Assembly: GCF_030123365.1 (NCBI RefSeq)
Contig: NZ_CP126107.1
Coordinates: 791,501-855,500 of the forward strand
Direction: 5' to 3'
Source: Neobacillus sp. SuZ13
GTDB lineage: Bacteria; Bacillota; Bacilli; Bacillales; Cytobacillaceae
DNA: 64,000 nucleotides
Below are positions 8,656 to 16,323 of this stretch, in pieces (position 1 is the first letter of the stretch; each line of letters opens with the position of its first letter). A program made the translations under genes and the position numbers. The notes beneath the pieces are model-generated. The model searched no databases and was not told the DNA's origin. It saw nothing but the letters and a program-made list of their open reading frames with translations.

Positions 8656-9459
8656 CTATATTACATAATTACATAGTTTCCCGATATTTTCTACTTCCAC
8701 AGAAACAACATCACCTGACTTCATCGGACAACTCCCAGAAGGGGAACCAGTAGCCAAAACATCACCTGGCTCCAGTGTCATAACCTGTGATATCCAACTG
8801 ATAAGGTAAGGGATAGAAAGTGACATCTGATTCGTATTACCATCCTGTACGACTTTTCCGTTTAAGGTTGTAACTATTTGCAAATTAGTTGGATCTATCC
8901 CCGTCACGATACATGGACCTAAAGGACCAAAAGTGTCAAACCCCTTGCCGCGTGTAAACTGGGGATCCTTTTTTGTCAGATCTCTGGCTGTTACATCGTT
9001 AAAGATTGTACAGCCAAAAACATAATCCAATGCTTCTTCTTCATTTATATTTTTCCCACGCTTACCAATAACAAGTGCCACTTCTCCTTCCAATTCCACC
9101 TGCTTGGTTAAATCACTTGAAGGAAGAATGATTTCCCCTTGATCTGGAATCAAGGAAGATGCCGGCTTTAAAAACAAAAACGGTTCTTTGAGATTAGCCT
9201 TACCTCCAGTTTCTTTTGCATGTGCTGCATAGGTCCAGCCGAAATTAACAACTTTTGAGGGGGCTACAGGCTCTAGAATTTTCACATCACTATATTTAAC
9301 TCTTACGCCGTCAAAATTTAGTTCGTTGTTTAGAACTTCAGTAAAATTACTAGACAATTGTAAAATTTCATTATCCTCAACAATTCCGTTATATACTTCA
9401 CCGTTATCATTCTGATAGCGGACTATCGTTTGTGTTTTTTGCAGTACCTGCATAGCCAT
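8656..9459 (-). CDS. Fumarylacetoacetate hydrolase (FAH) family protein
   Basis: A 267-residue FAH-fold protein from the ATG at 9459, preceded by GGAG; the frame extends 15 codons further without a better start. Metal-ligand region VELEGEVALVIG and FNDVTARDL are visible, followed by RGKGFDTFGPLGPCI, the FAH signature. The family cleaves or decarboxylates beta-keto and acylpyruvate compounds; FAHD1-type members decarboxylate oxaloacetate. It is the last gene of the ttdA-ttdB operon, so one reading is that oxaloacetate made from tartrate is converted to pyruvate here. The substrate is inferred from context only. Confidence 0.85.
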   Translation of the reverse strand: MAMQVLQKTQTIVRYQNDNGEVYNGIVEDNEILQLSSNFTEVLNNELNFDGVRVKYSDVKILEPVAPSKVVNFGWTYAAHAKETGGKANLKEPFLFLKPASSLIPDQGEIILPSSDLTKQVELEGEVALVIGKRGKNINEEEALDYVFGCTIFNDVTARDLTKKDPQFTRGKGFDTFGPLGPCIVTGIDPTNLQIVTTLNGKVVQDGNTNQMSLSIPYLISWISQVMTLEPGDVLATGSPSGSCPMKSGDVVSVEVENIGKLCNYVI

Positions 9460-9517
9460 ATCAAACCATCTCCATCTATAGATAAAATATCCCAAAGATA
9501 TCATGTTATAGAAAAAT

Positions 9518-10129
9518 TTACTTGATGAATCTTACCTGCTGGCTGATTAACTCAATTTGTTCGTCCTTCTTTTTATTGAACTCCACCTTATTTTCTTCAA
9601 AGATATTTTTTCCCTCTGCATCAATGGAAACAATCAGAGGACCGAACTCATTCACTTCACAGACCCAAAGAGATTCAGGCATTCCAAGATCTTTCCAGTG
9701 TACTTCTTTGATTTCTTCAACCTTTGTTGCCGCAAAAACGGCATTTCCGGCTGGAAAAACGAGGTGTAATGCTTTATGAGTCTTGCAGCCTTCTTCAGTG
9801 TTCCTCCCCATTCCACCTTTTCCAACAATGAGTTTAACACCTGTTTCTTCAATAAATTCCTTTTCAAACTTCTCCATTCTCATACTGGTTGTGGGGCCAA
9901 TAGAGACAATCTCGTATTGTTCATTTCCGAGATCTCTAACAATCGGACCTGCATGGAAAATAGCTTTACCCCTAAGGTCGACAGGTAATGGAATTTTCTC
10001 TTCAATAAGCCTTCTATGGGCAACATCCCTGCAAGTAACAATCGTACCGGTTAGGTAGATAATGTCTCCAATTCGTATATCCTTAAGATCTTCATCTTTT
10101 ATAGGTGTTGTTAAAACCTTTTTACTCAT
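9518..10129 (-). CDS. ttdB: Fe-S hydro-lyase beta subunit (tartrate dehydratase/class I fumarase C-terminal)
   Basis: A 203-residue protein matching the C-terminal half of class I fumarases and Ttd[22 protein letters not shown] near the start, [25 protein letters not shown], and GKGGM. With the separately encoded alpha subunit it would form a [4Fe-4S] hydro-lyase acting on L-tartrate, fumarate/malate or a related dicarboxylate. Its ATG overlaps the alpha-subunit stop codon (ATGA), which indicates translational coupling. Two-subunit tartrate dehydratase and two-subunit fumarase cannot be separated from sequence alone; the neighbouring transporter and GntR regulator favour a catabolic hydroxy-acid dehydratase. 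Confidence 0.8.
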   Translation of the reverse strand: MSKKVLTTPIKDEDLKDIRIGDIIYLTGTIVTCRDVAHRRLIEEKIPLPVDLRGKAIFHAGPIVRDLGNEQYEIVSIGPTTSMRMEKFEKEFIEETGVKLIVGKGGMGRNTEEGCKTHKALHLVFPAGNAVFAATKVEEIKEVHWKDLGMPESLWVCEVNEFGPLIVSIDAEGKNIFEENKVEFNKKKDEQIELISQQVRFIK

Positions 10130-11037
10130 AGTGTTACCCCCTCGTGAGTACTAATTTCATAGTTTAAATTACTATCAAATGTGATCTTTCCTCTTCTATG
10201 TGACCAGCATCCGGTATTAACAGCAACTCCAATCGTAGATGGATGTCTTGCTGTATTCACAACATTTACACCCATGACGGATTTAGATCCCTTAAGTCCC
10301 TGAGGTCCAAGGCCAATCGCGTTAATTCCATCCTCAAGTAGTCTTTCCATCTTTGCAGCGTTTTCATTTTCATTTTGACTTCCAACAGGTCTCATCAGGG
10401 CTAATTTTGAATTTAATGCCGCTGTTTCAACAGAAGTACCGACGCCAACACCTACAAGAAGTGGAGGGCAGGCGTTAAGTCCATAACTTGTCATGCGATC
10501 AAGAACAAACTTTACAACGCCTTCATAGCCTTCACCGGGCATTAGAACTGTTGCCACTCCAGGAAGGGTACATCCTCCTCCTGCCATATAAGTGTAGATT
10601 TCCACTTTGTCACTGTCTTCTTCAATCTCCCAGAAGATACTTGGTGAACCGTTCCCGATATTCTTTCCTGTATTATACTCATCGAATGTTTCTACAGAAT
10701 TGTGACGCAAAGGTGTTTCTTTGGTTGACTGAAAGACACTATTTCTTAGAATACTTTCCAATTGTCCAATCAAAGGGAAGTTCTCTCCACACTTTACAAA
10801 AAACTGAAGAACACCTGTATCCTGACATGAAGGTCTCTTTAACTCAAAGGCAAGCTTTTGGTTATCAAACATAGTTTTATAGATGATTTTTGCAAGAGGA
10901 TTATCCTCCCCTTCGCTCAGCTCTTTCAGCTTATTCTCCACATCATCTGGAAGTTTGTAGCTGACAAGGGATATAAACTTTGACATCAGATTCGTCATCT
11001 TTTCTTTTTGCTGTACTTTTTCCATTATAGCGTTCAT
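10126..11037 (-). CDS. ttdA: Fe-S hydro-lyase alpha subunit (tartrate dehydratase/class I fumarase N-terminal)
   Basis: A 303-residue protein with the three conserved cysteine contexts expected to hold the [4Fe-4S] cluster: [16 protein letters not shown] and [10 protein letters not shown]. It is the first gene of a three-gene minus-strand operon (ttdA-ttdB-FAH hydrolase). The length fits the stand-alone alpha subunit rather than single-chain FumA (about 550 residues). Upstream is a promoter whose spacer contains a perfect 16-bp palindrome, probably the operator of the GntR regulator at 7842. The AGGAGAGTT ribosome site is well placed. Confidence 0.82.
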   Translation of the reverse strand: MNAIMEKVQQKEKMTNLMSKFISLVSYKLPDDVENKLKELSEGEDNPLAKIIYKTMFDNQKLAFELKRPSCQDTGVLQFFVKCGENFPLIGQLESILRNSVFQSTKETPLRHNSVETFDEYNTGKNIGNGSPSIFWEIEEDSDKVEIYTYMAGGGCTLPGVATVLMPGEGYEGVVKFVLDRMTSYGLNACPPLLVGVGVGTSVETAALNSKLALMRPVGSQNENENAAKMERLLEDGINAIGLGPQGLKGSKSVMGVNVVNTARHPSTIGVAVNTGCWSHRRGKITFDSNLNYEISTHEGVTL

Positions 11038-11109
11038 AATAACTCTCCTTTTTAGGGTTAGTTCGTAACCCAGTTAGTTAGGTGATTGTGTGACTGACTT
11101 TATGTGTTA

Positions 11110-11139
11110 ATTATTGATTAATGTATACATTAAAGTCAA
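11110..11139 (-). promoter_or_regulatory. ttdA promoter with embedded palindromic operator
   Basis: On the minus strand TTGACT (11139-11134) and AATAAT (11115-11110) are 18 bases apart, and the spacer begins with the perfect palindrome TTAATGTATACATTAA (11118-11133). A repressor bound here would cover the core promoter. Confidence 0.75.
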
Positions 11140-11266
11140 TAGATTTTTAAAAAATAAGATTGATATTTTGGCATTACTGATTTAAAAACACTGTAATTTA
11201 CTGTTTTTTAATTGTGTTCTTTTTGTGTCTACTGATATTTGGGCACATGGAACTAAAAATAAAATA

Positions 11267-11296
11267 TTGACATTAATGTATACGTTAAGTGATAAT
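11267..11296 (+). promoter_or_regulatory. MFS transporter promoter with embedded palindromic operator
   Basis: TTGACA (11267-11272) and GATAAT (11291-11296) are 18 bases apart. The spacer begins with TTAATGTATACGTTAA (11273-11288), one base different from the operator in the divergent promoter and in the same position relative to -35. Confidence 0.75.
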
Positions 11297-11356
11297 TGGT
11301 GTAAGGGTTTTCACCTGGAATAATGAAACGAACATGAAATTGAAGGAGGTTATCGA

Positions 11357-11410
11357 ATGTCTAGTAACCATTTTTCGTATAGCAACTATCCCATGAAACT
11401 GCTAGGGTGA
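11357..11410 (+). CDS. Possible 17-residue leader peptide
   Basis: An ATG follows the consensus AAGGAGGT by six bases and opens a 17-codon frame (MSSNHFSYSNYPMKLLG) that ends 131 bases before the transporter gene. It lies downstream of the operator-promoter at 11267. Its end overlaps a modest inverted repeat (CTATC ... GATAG). It could be a leader peptide or the remnant of a lost first gene; no known family is recognised. Confidence 0.4.
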   Translation: MSSNHFSYSNYPMKLLG

Positions 11411-11541
11411 TAGTAGGAAAGAGTTTCTAATAGAACAAACTGATAAATTATCAAAATATTAATTAATGACTGAATATTGATTTGTGAAAATAGTGGCGTT
11501 CGCGACTAGATTGGAATTGATATAATTTAGGGGGGAATTTT

Positions 11542-12888
11542 GTGAGTGTTAATATGCAGGAATTGAAAGCGATTACTAAAAAAACCAATGTACGCTATTT
11601 GACTTTGGCTATATTATTTATCACGACCGCAGTTAACTATATTGACCGTTCGGCGCTAAGTGTTGCTGCCCCTGTAATGAACAAAGATCTGCAATTGGAT
11701 GCGGTGTCATTGGGGATTGCCTTCTCTGCATTCAACTGGGCCTATGCCTTTCTGCAAATCCCGGGTGGGTGGTTATTGGATCGATTTGGAGCCCGTGTTG
11801 TGTATGGAGTTGGGCTGTTTGTCTGGTCATTATTTACTTTTTTTCAAGGATGGGTTAGCGGATTTCTCATGTTATTCATTTTAAGATTTGTCGTAGGGGT
11901 TGCAGAAGCTCCATCGTTTCCCGGCAATAGCAGATTGACTGCCATGTGGTTTCCTCAGAATGAGCGAGGCAGGGCAGTATCCGTGTATAATTCGGCTCAG
12001 TTTTTCGGAATTGCATTGTTTACACCTGTAATGGCTTGGCTTTTACAGAGTTACAGCTGGCATGTGGTTTTTTATGTTGCAGGGTTGGCAGGGATTTTGG
12101 TGTCGGTGTTTTGGTTTAAGCATATCCATGAGCCGAAAAAACACCCAAAAGCTAATCAGGCCGAAATTGACTATATCCTTGAAGGCGGCGGCTTGGCAAA
12201 TGCAGGGGATAAACCGATCAAAATCAGGTGGGCCCATGTAAAACTGCTATTGACCAATCGACAAATGATCGGAATCTATATTGCGCAATTCTGCCTCAAT
12301 ACTATTCTTTGGTTCTTCTTAACCTGGTTCCCTACGTACCTTGTTCAAGAAAAACATATGTCCATGCTCAAGGTTGGATTTATGGCTTCGATCCCATATT
12401 TAGGGGCCTTTTTAGGGGGGATCGTTGGTGGGTATTTATCTGATTACTTGTTAAAACGTGGAAAGTCCCTTGGTGCAGCGCGTAAAACACCGATTATCAT
12501 CGGATTTCTTTTTTCGAGTGTGGTTGTCTTGGCGAATTATACGTCTTCTGCTGCGCTTATCATGCTAATCATGTCAGTTTCTTTTTTCGCAAAAGGGATG
12601 GCTGGAGGAACCTGGGCGCTTATTGGTGATATGTCTCCAAAGGAACTCATTGGACTCAACGGTGGAATCTTTAATACATCAGGTAACTTGGCTGGTATCG
12701 TGATTCCGATCGTAGTTGGATATATTTTGAGTACAACACATTCCTTTAGTGCTGCCTTATTCTTTATTGGTGCAGTTTTGTTAATCGGAGCATTATCTTA
12801 CATCTTTATCGTGAACAAAGTTGAACGGATCGAATTACCACCTGAGTTGCAAGAGGAAAAGCAACCTCTATTAAAAGTACAAGCATAA
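11542..12888 (+). CDS. MFS transporter, anion:cation symporter (ACS) family, sugar-acid/dicarboxylate type
   Basis: A 448-residue protein with twelve predicted helices and major-facilitator signatures, including NYIDRSALSVAAPVM in helix 1 and GGWLLDRFGARVVYG between helices 2 and 3. The pattern is that of the ACS family (glucarate, galactonate, hexuronate and tartrate transporters), resembling GudP-like Bacillus proteins. The GTG start has AGGGGGG upstream. Shared palindromes in its promoter and that of ttdA indicate co-regulation, so the likely substrate is the acid consumed by the ttdAB enzymes, for example tartrate. The specific substrate is an inference. Confidence 0.82.
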   Translation: MSVNMQELKAITKKTNVRYLTLAILFITTAVNYIDRSALSVAAPVMNKDLQLDAVSLGIAFSAFNWAYAFLQIPGGWLLDRFGARVVYGVGLFVWSLFTFFQGWVSGFLMLFILRFVVGVAEAPSFPGNSRLTAMWFPQNERGRAVSVYNSAQFFGIALFTPVMAWLLQSYSWHVVFYVAGLAGILVSVFWFKHIHEPKKHPKANQAEIDYILEGGGLANAGDKPIKIRWAHVKLLLTNRQMIGIYIAQFCLNTILWFFLTWFPTYLVQEKHMSMLKVGFMASIPYLGAFLGGIVGGYLSDYLLKRGKSLGAARKTPIIIGFLFSSVVVLANYTSSAALIMLIMSVSFFAKGMAGGTWALIGDMSPKELIGLNGGIFNTSGNLAGIVIPIVVGYILSTTHSFSAALFFIGAVLLIGALSYIFIVNKVERIELPPELQEEKQPLLKVQA

Positions 12889-12914
12889 AAAGAATGGAAC
12901 ACTATTCTACTAAC

Positions 12915-12955
12915 GAAAAAATCCCGATCTTCCTACTAAGGAAATCGGGTTTTTT
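12915..12955 (+). terminator. Intrinsic terminator after MFS gene
   Basis: AATCCCGAT and ATCGGG close a stem with inner TTCCT/AGGAA pairing, followed by TTTTTT. Confidence 0.88.
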
Positions 12956-13050
12956 CCTCTATATTTTTATTTTTTAGCTATTAACCAAACGTTAGTCTAA
13001 ACTTTATTACAATTAAATTCTGAGGTTTTATTACATAATTATAGAAGTTT

Positions 13051-13349
13051 ATGACATAATTCTGGGCACATATAACGTATTTTTCGAAACTTCCGACATT
13101 TACTGAAAAATAATTGGTAATCACCTCAAGCTGGAGAGATTTATGACCTATTTTAAGAGATATATGACATAATTCAGGACACATATGACGTATTTTTCGA
13201 AACTTACGACATTCACTGGAAAATAAATGGTAATAATCTCAAGCTGGAGAGATTTATGACCTATTTTAAGAGATATATGACATAATTCAGGACGCATATG
13301 ACGTATTTTCCGAAACTTACAACATTTGCAGGATAATAATTGGAAATCC
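13051..13349. repeat. 113-bp intergenic tandem repeat, about 2.6 copies
   Basis: Copies start at 13051, 13164 and 13277, each with ATGACATAATTC, an exact 113-base period; the third is cut short near 13349. Copies two and three are nearly identical and copy one is more diverged. Each unit contains recurring ATGACnTA motifs (ATGACATAA, ATGACGTAT, ATGACCTAT) and CAAGCTGGAGAGATTTATGACC. Minus-strand open frames here are repeat artefacts. The remaining bases between the MFS terminator and mqo (12956-13050 and 13350-13563) show nothing else. Confidence 0.85.
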
Positions 13350-13563
13350 ATAAATTCACTTGACTGCTGGGGGCTTATAGCGGTACAGGACCAGTGATAA
13401 AACCCTTTTTTATGATTAAGAAACTAACACCCTACGATATATAAAGTTAACGTATTCCTTTTCTTACTGTCCCCATAGCCTTAACTTAGGAAAAAATTCG
13501 ATATAGAACCTTGTGGAAAGACTTCTCACTTTCCAATACCTTTTAAATAATTTAAAATTGTCA

Positions 13564-13690
13564 TATAATAATAGTTGAAATAGTAATTTGAAAATAATTG
13601 TATACACAATGAAATGTTATTAATTTTGAAACAGAAAAGGTGTGTGATTGGGTCGCGCATTACCTTGGTGTAACACCTACATCTTTTCTG
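13564..13690 (+). promoter_or_regulatory. mqo promoter element and structured 5' leader
   Basis: TATAAT occurs at 13564-13569 with a poor -35. Downstream, CAGAAAAG (13632-13639) and CTTTTCTG (13683-13690) form a perfect eight-pair stem enclosing GGTGTGTGATTGGGTCGCGC and the tight hairpin GGTGTAACACC. The element ends nine bases before the ribosome site of mqo. It does not match a riboswitch class I know. Confidence 0.5.
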
Positions 13691-13718
13691 TAAATTTCAG
13701 GGGAAAAGGTTGGTTAAA

Positions 13719-15221
13719 ATGAACTACGGAGAAACAAAAACAGACGTCATTTTAATTGGTGCCGGAATCATGAGTGCGACTATTGGGACACTCTTGAAAG
13801 AATTAGTACCAGAATGGGAAATTACTGTGTATGAGAAACTCGAAAACGCAGGCGAGGAAAGCTCTAACGAATGGAATAATGCAGGAACGGGTCATGCGGC
13901 ACTTTGTGAACTTAATTACACAGTTGAAAAACCAGATGGATCTTTAGATATTAGTAAAGCGATAAAAATTAATGAACAGTTTCAGGTTTCCATGCAATTT
14001 TGGTCTTATTTAGTAAAAAGCAAGCTGATCGATAATCCACAGGACTTTATCAAACGCTTGCCGCATATGAGTTTAGTACAAGGGGAAGAAAATCTAGCTT
14101 TTTTAAAGAAACGATTTGAAGCGCTGTCAAAAAATCCTTTATTCCAGGGAATGGAATTCTCTGACGATCATGAAAAACTGATCGAATGGATTCCGCTGAT
14201 CATGGAAGGCCGTACATTGAATGAACCGATAGCGGCAACCAAAATTGACTCTGGAACAGATGTCAACTTTGGGGCATTAACACGCATGTTGTTTGAACAC
14301 TTAGAGAATAAAAATGTCCAGATAAACTATAATCATAGTGTTAACGGTATCAAACGTACTACCAACGGCCTATGGGAATTGAAAGTGCAGAATCAATTTA
14401 GCGGTACAGTCAAACGCCATACCGCAAAATTCGTCTTTATCGGAGGCGGTGGAGGAAGCCTGCATTTACTGCAAAAATCGGGTATTCCTGAAGGAAAACA
14501 TGTCGGAGGATTCCCAGTAAGCGGGCTATTCATGGTATGTAACAATCCAGAAGTTGTAGAACAGCATCATGCAAAAGTATACGGCAAAGCTAAAGTTGGT
14601 GCTCCGCCAATGTCTGTTCCGCATCTTGACACAAGATTCATCGATAATAAAAAATCGCTGCTATTTGGACCATTTGCCGGTTTCACACCAAAGTTCTTAA
14701 AAACAGGTTCAAATATGGATTTAATCACTTCTGTCAAACCGAATAATGTTTTGACGATGTTGTCTGCAGGCGCAAAAGAGATGTCACTAACAAAATACTT
14801 GATTCAACAAGTGATGTTAACGAAAGAACAGCGTATGGAAGAGTTACGAGAGTTTATCCCGAATGCTAAAACTGAGGATTGGGATATAGTAGTAGCCGGC
14901 CAACGTGTACAAGTTATCAAAGATACGGAAGCAGGCGGAAAAGGAACACTGCAATTTGGTACAGAAGTGATTACTGCCGCTGATGGCTCGATCGCTGCGT
15001 TATTGGGTGCTTCTCCTGGCGCCTCCACTGCCGTTCATGTAATGCTTGAGGTAATCAAAAAATGCTTCCCTCAACATATCAAAGAGTGGGAAGCTAAAAT
15101 CAAAGAAATGATACCTTCATATGGCAAGTCACTAATGGAAAACCCAGCGCTTTTGCATGAAATTCATACTTCAACAGAGCAGACACTTGGACTAAGTGAA
15201 AAAGAGCTTGTATTTAGTTAA
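13719..15221 (+). CDS. mqo: Malate:quinone oxidoreductase
   Basis: About 500 residues, very close in pattern to Bacillus Mqo: FAD-binding [10 protein letters not shown] near the N terminus, [24 protein letters not shown], the [13 protein letters not shown] block, and the C-terminal [16 protein letters not shown]. The enzyme is a peripheral membrane flavoprotein that oxidises malate to oxaloacetate and passes electrons to menaquinone. ATG 13719 gives the usual N terminus; TTG 13710, three codons upstream, also has AGGGG at good spacing. The malate/oxaloacetate link to the dehydratase cluster just upstream may or may not be coincidence, since mqo has its own leader. Confidence 0.95.
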   Translation: MNYGETKTDVILIGAGIMSATIGTLLKELVPEWEITVYEKLENAGEESSNEWNNAGTGHAALCELNYTVEKPDGSLDISKAIKINEQFQVSMQFWSYLVKSKLIDNPQDFIKRLPHMSLVQGEENLAFLKKRFEALSKNPLFQGMEFSDDHEKLIEWIPLIMEGRTLNEPIAATKIDSGTDVNFGALTRMLFEHLENKNVQINYNHSVNGIKRTTNGLWELKVQNQFSGTVKRHTAKFVFIGGGGGSLHLLQKSGIPEGKHVGGFPVSGLFMVCNNPEVVEQHHAKVYGKAKVGAPPMSVPHLDTRFIDNKKSLLFGPFAGFTPKFLKTGSNMDLITSVKPNNVLTMLSAGAKEMSLTKYLIQQVMLTKEQRMEELREFIPNAKTEDWDIVVAGQRVQVIKDTEAGGKGTLQFGTEVITAADGSIAALLGASPGASTAVHVMLEVIKKCFPQHIKEWEAKIKEMIPSYGKSLMENPALLHEIHTSTEQTLGLSEKELVFS

Positions 15222-15254
15222 TTCTTAGGAAGCAGAAATCAGTTTATAGAAGTA

Positions 15255-15284
15255 GAAAAAACGCCGATGGGCGTTTTTTTTTTT
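15255..15284 (+). terminator. Intrinsic terminator after mqo
   Basis: ACGCC and GGCGT form a short GC stem flanked by AAAAAA and an 11-base T-run. Confidence 0.85.
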
Positions 15285-15319
15285 AGATTACTGTTTCCTT
15301 TTCAAAAAATATTATTTTT

Positions 15320-15346
15320 AAAAACTTTATCCATGAGTGCATCGTC
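15320..15346 (+). promoter_or_regulatory. Candidate ECF-type promoter of second sigma operon
   Basis: AAAAAC (15320-15325) and CGTC (15343-15346) are 17 bases apart, matching an ECF -35/-10 layout with a weak -35. A transcript starting near 15353 would begin just before the AAGGAGG of the sigma gene, which supports the GTG 15373 start. Confidence 0.5.
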
Positions 15347-15372
15347 TATTATTTAAGGAAGGAGGAATAGAC

Positions 15373-15909
15373 GTGGAAGAACTAACATTGGGAGTAGTAG
15401 AAACAGAAGATAAAGAATTACTTATTGATGAAATTATGACCAGGTATGGACAGGAAGTCCTCCAGCTGGTTTTTTCATATGTAAATAATCGTGCAATCGC
15501 AGAGGACTTAACGCAGGATATATTTGTTAAGTGTTATAAAGGACTTCATACATATAGCGGCAAATCGAAACTACGAACTTGGTTGTGGAAAATTGCTATC
15601 AATCATTGCAAAGATTTTCTGAAAAGCTGGTACAACAAGAATGTCGTCATTACAGAGGATGAACCGTTACATAACACGACGAAAAAGGAAATGATCGAAC
15701 AGGCGGTCATTCAAAGACAAGAGGATGATCAATTGATTGCTGCAATCATGCTCCTTCCTATTAAATATCGGGAAGTCATCTATCTCTATTATTACGAGGA
15801 GTTGCCCATTAAAGAAATTGCTTTAGTAACAGATGTGGGAGCTAACACTGTAAAAACCAGGCTCAGACGAGCAAAGGAACTTCTGAAAGAACGATTGGAG
15901 GAAAAATGA
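15373..15909 (+). CDS. ECF sigma factor (SigV/YlaC-like)
   Basis: A 178-residue sigma-70 family protein from GTG 15373, preceded by AAGGAAGGAGG at seven bases; the frame starting at 15337 lacks a ribosome site and would begin inside the promoter. Region 2: RAIAEDLTQDIFVKCYKGLHTYSGKSKLRTWLWKIAINHCKDFLKSW. Region 4: ELPIKEIALVTDVGANTVKTRLRRAKELLKERL. The start of a near-identical gene survives as a remnant at 24458. It is the first gene of a coupled operon with a PadR-like protein (4-base overlap) and a SEDS-like membrane protein, one of which would be expected to act as anti-sigma factor. Confidence 0.85.
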   Translation: MEELTLGVVETEDKELLIDEIMTRYGQEVLQLVFSYVNNRAIAEDLTQDIFVKCYKGLHTYSGKSKLRTWLWKIAINHCKDFLKSWYNKNVVITEDEPLHNTTKKEMIEQAVIQRQEDDQLIAAIMLLPIKYREVIYLYYYEELPIKEIALVTDVGANTVKTRLRRAKELLKERLEEK

Positions 15910-16316
15910 TGGAGGATCGTTTAAAGAACTTAAAAAAGGCCATGGATCAACGGATGTTTTCTCAATTGAACTTTACGGAGAAGCATCGTAGAAATATCCT
16001 TGGAAAAATTAATCAACCAGCCGAAAGTGATGAAGACATTCTGCTAGCGGTTATGCAGCTGCTTGTTCATGAAAAAACGGGTTTTGAATTAACGAAGCAG
16101 TTGCGGGGAAGAGGTATTAAAAAGTATGAAGACAATGAAGGATTTTTATACACTTTTTTACATCGACTAGAACAGTCAGGATGTATCCAATCAAACTGGA
16201 CTGAAGCTGGAGCCAAGTATTATCAACTAACGGATAGAGGACGAAAAGTGCTGCGGAAAGCTGATAAAAGACAAATTAATAGCCAAGTAGTATGGAAAGA
16301 ATTATTTGAGAGGTGA
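15906..16316 (+). CDS. PadR-like winged-helix protein
   Basis: A 136-residue protein whose C-terminal two thirds (from about residue 40) resemble a PadR winged helix: DEDILLAVMQLLVHEKTGFELTKQL, then GFLYTFLHRLEQSGCI and YYQLTDRGRKVL. The N-terminal 40 residues (LKNLKKAMDQRMFSQLNFTEKHRRNILGKI) are an extra basic helical segment not in ordinary PadR proteins and could contact the sigma factor. The start overlaps the sigma stop (ATGATG). Such PadR-like genes occur between ECF sigma genes and permease-prefix membrane proteins in Bacillus; the role is not established. No terminator separates it from the next gene. Confidence 0.7.
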   Translation: MMEDRLKNLKKAMDQRMFSQLNFTEKHRRNILGKINQPAESDEDILLAVMQLLVHEKTGFELTKQLRGRGIKKYEDNEGFLYTFLHRLEQSGCIQSNWTEAGAKYYQLTDRGRKVLRKADKRQINSQVVWKELFER

Positions 16317-16323
16317 GGCATAA

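Noticed and set aside
9522..10874. Several plus-strand frames opposite the ttdA-ttdB genes
   Set aside because: They are antisense shadows of well-conserved enzymes without ribosome sites.
12981..13351. Two minus-strand frames of 67 codons with repeated peptides
   Set aside because: They are translations of the 113-bp tandem repeat and have no ribosome sites or conserved features.
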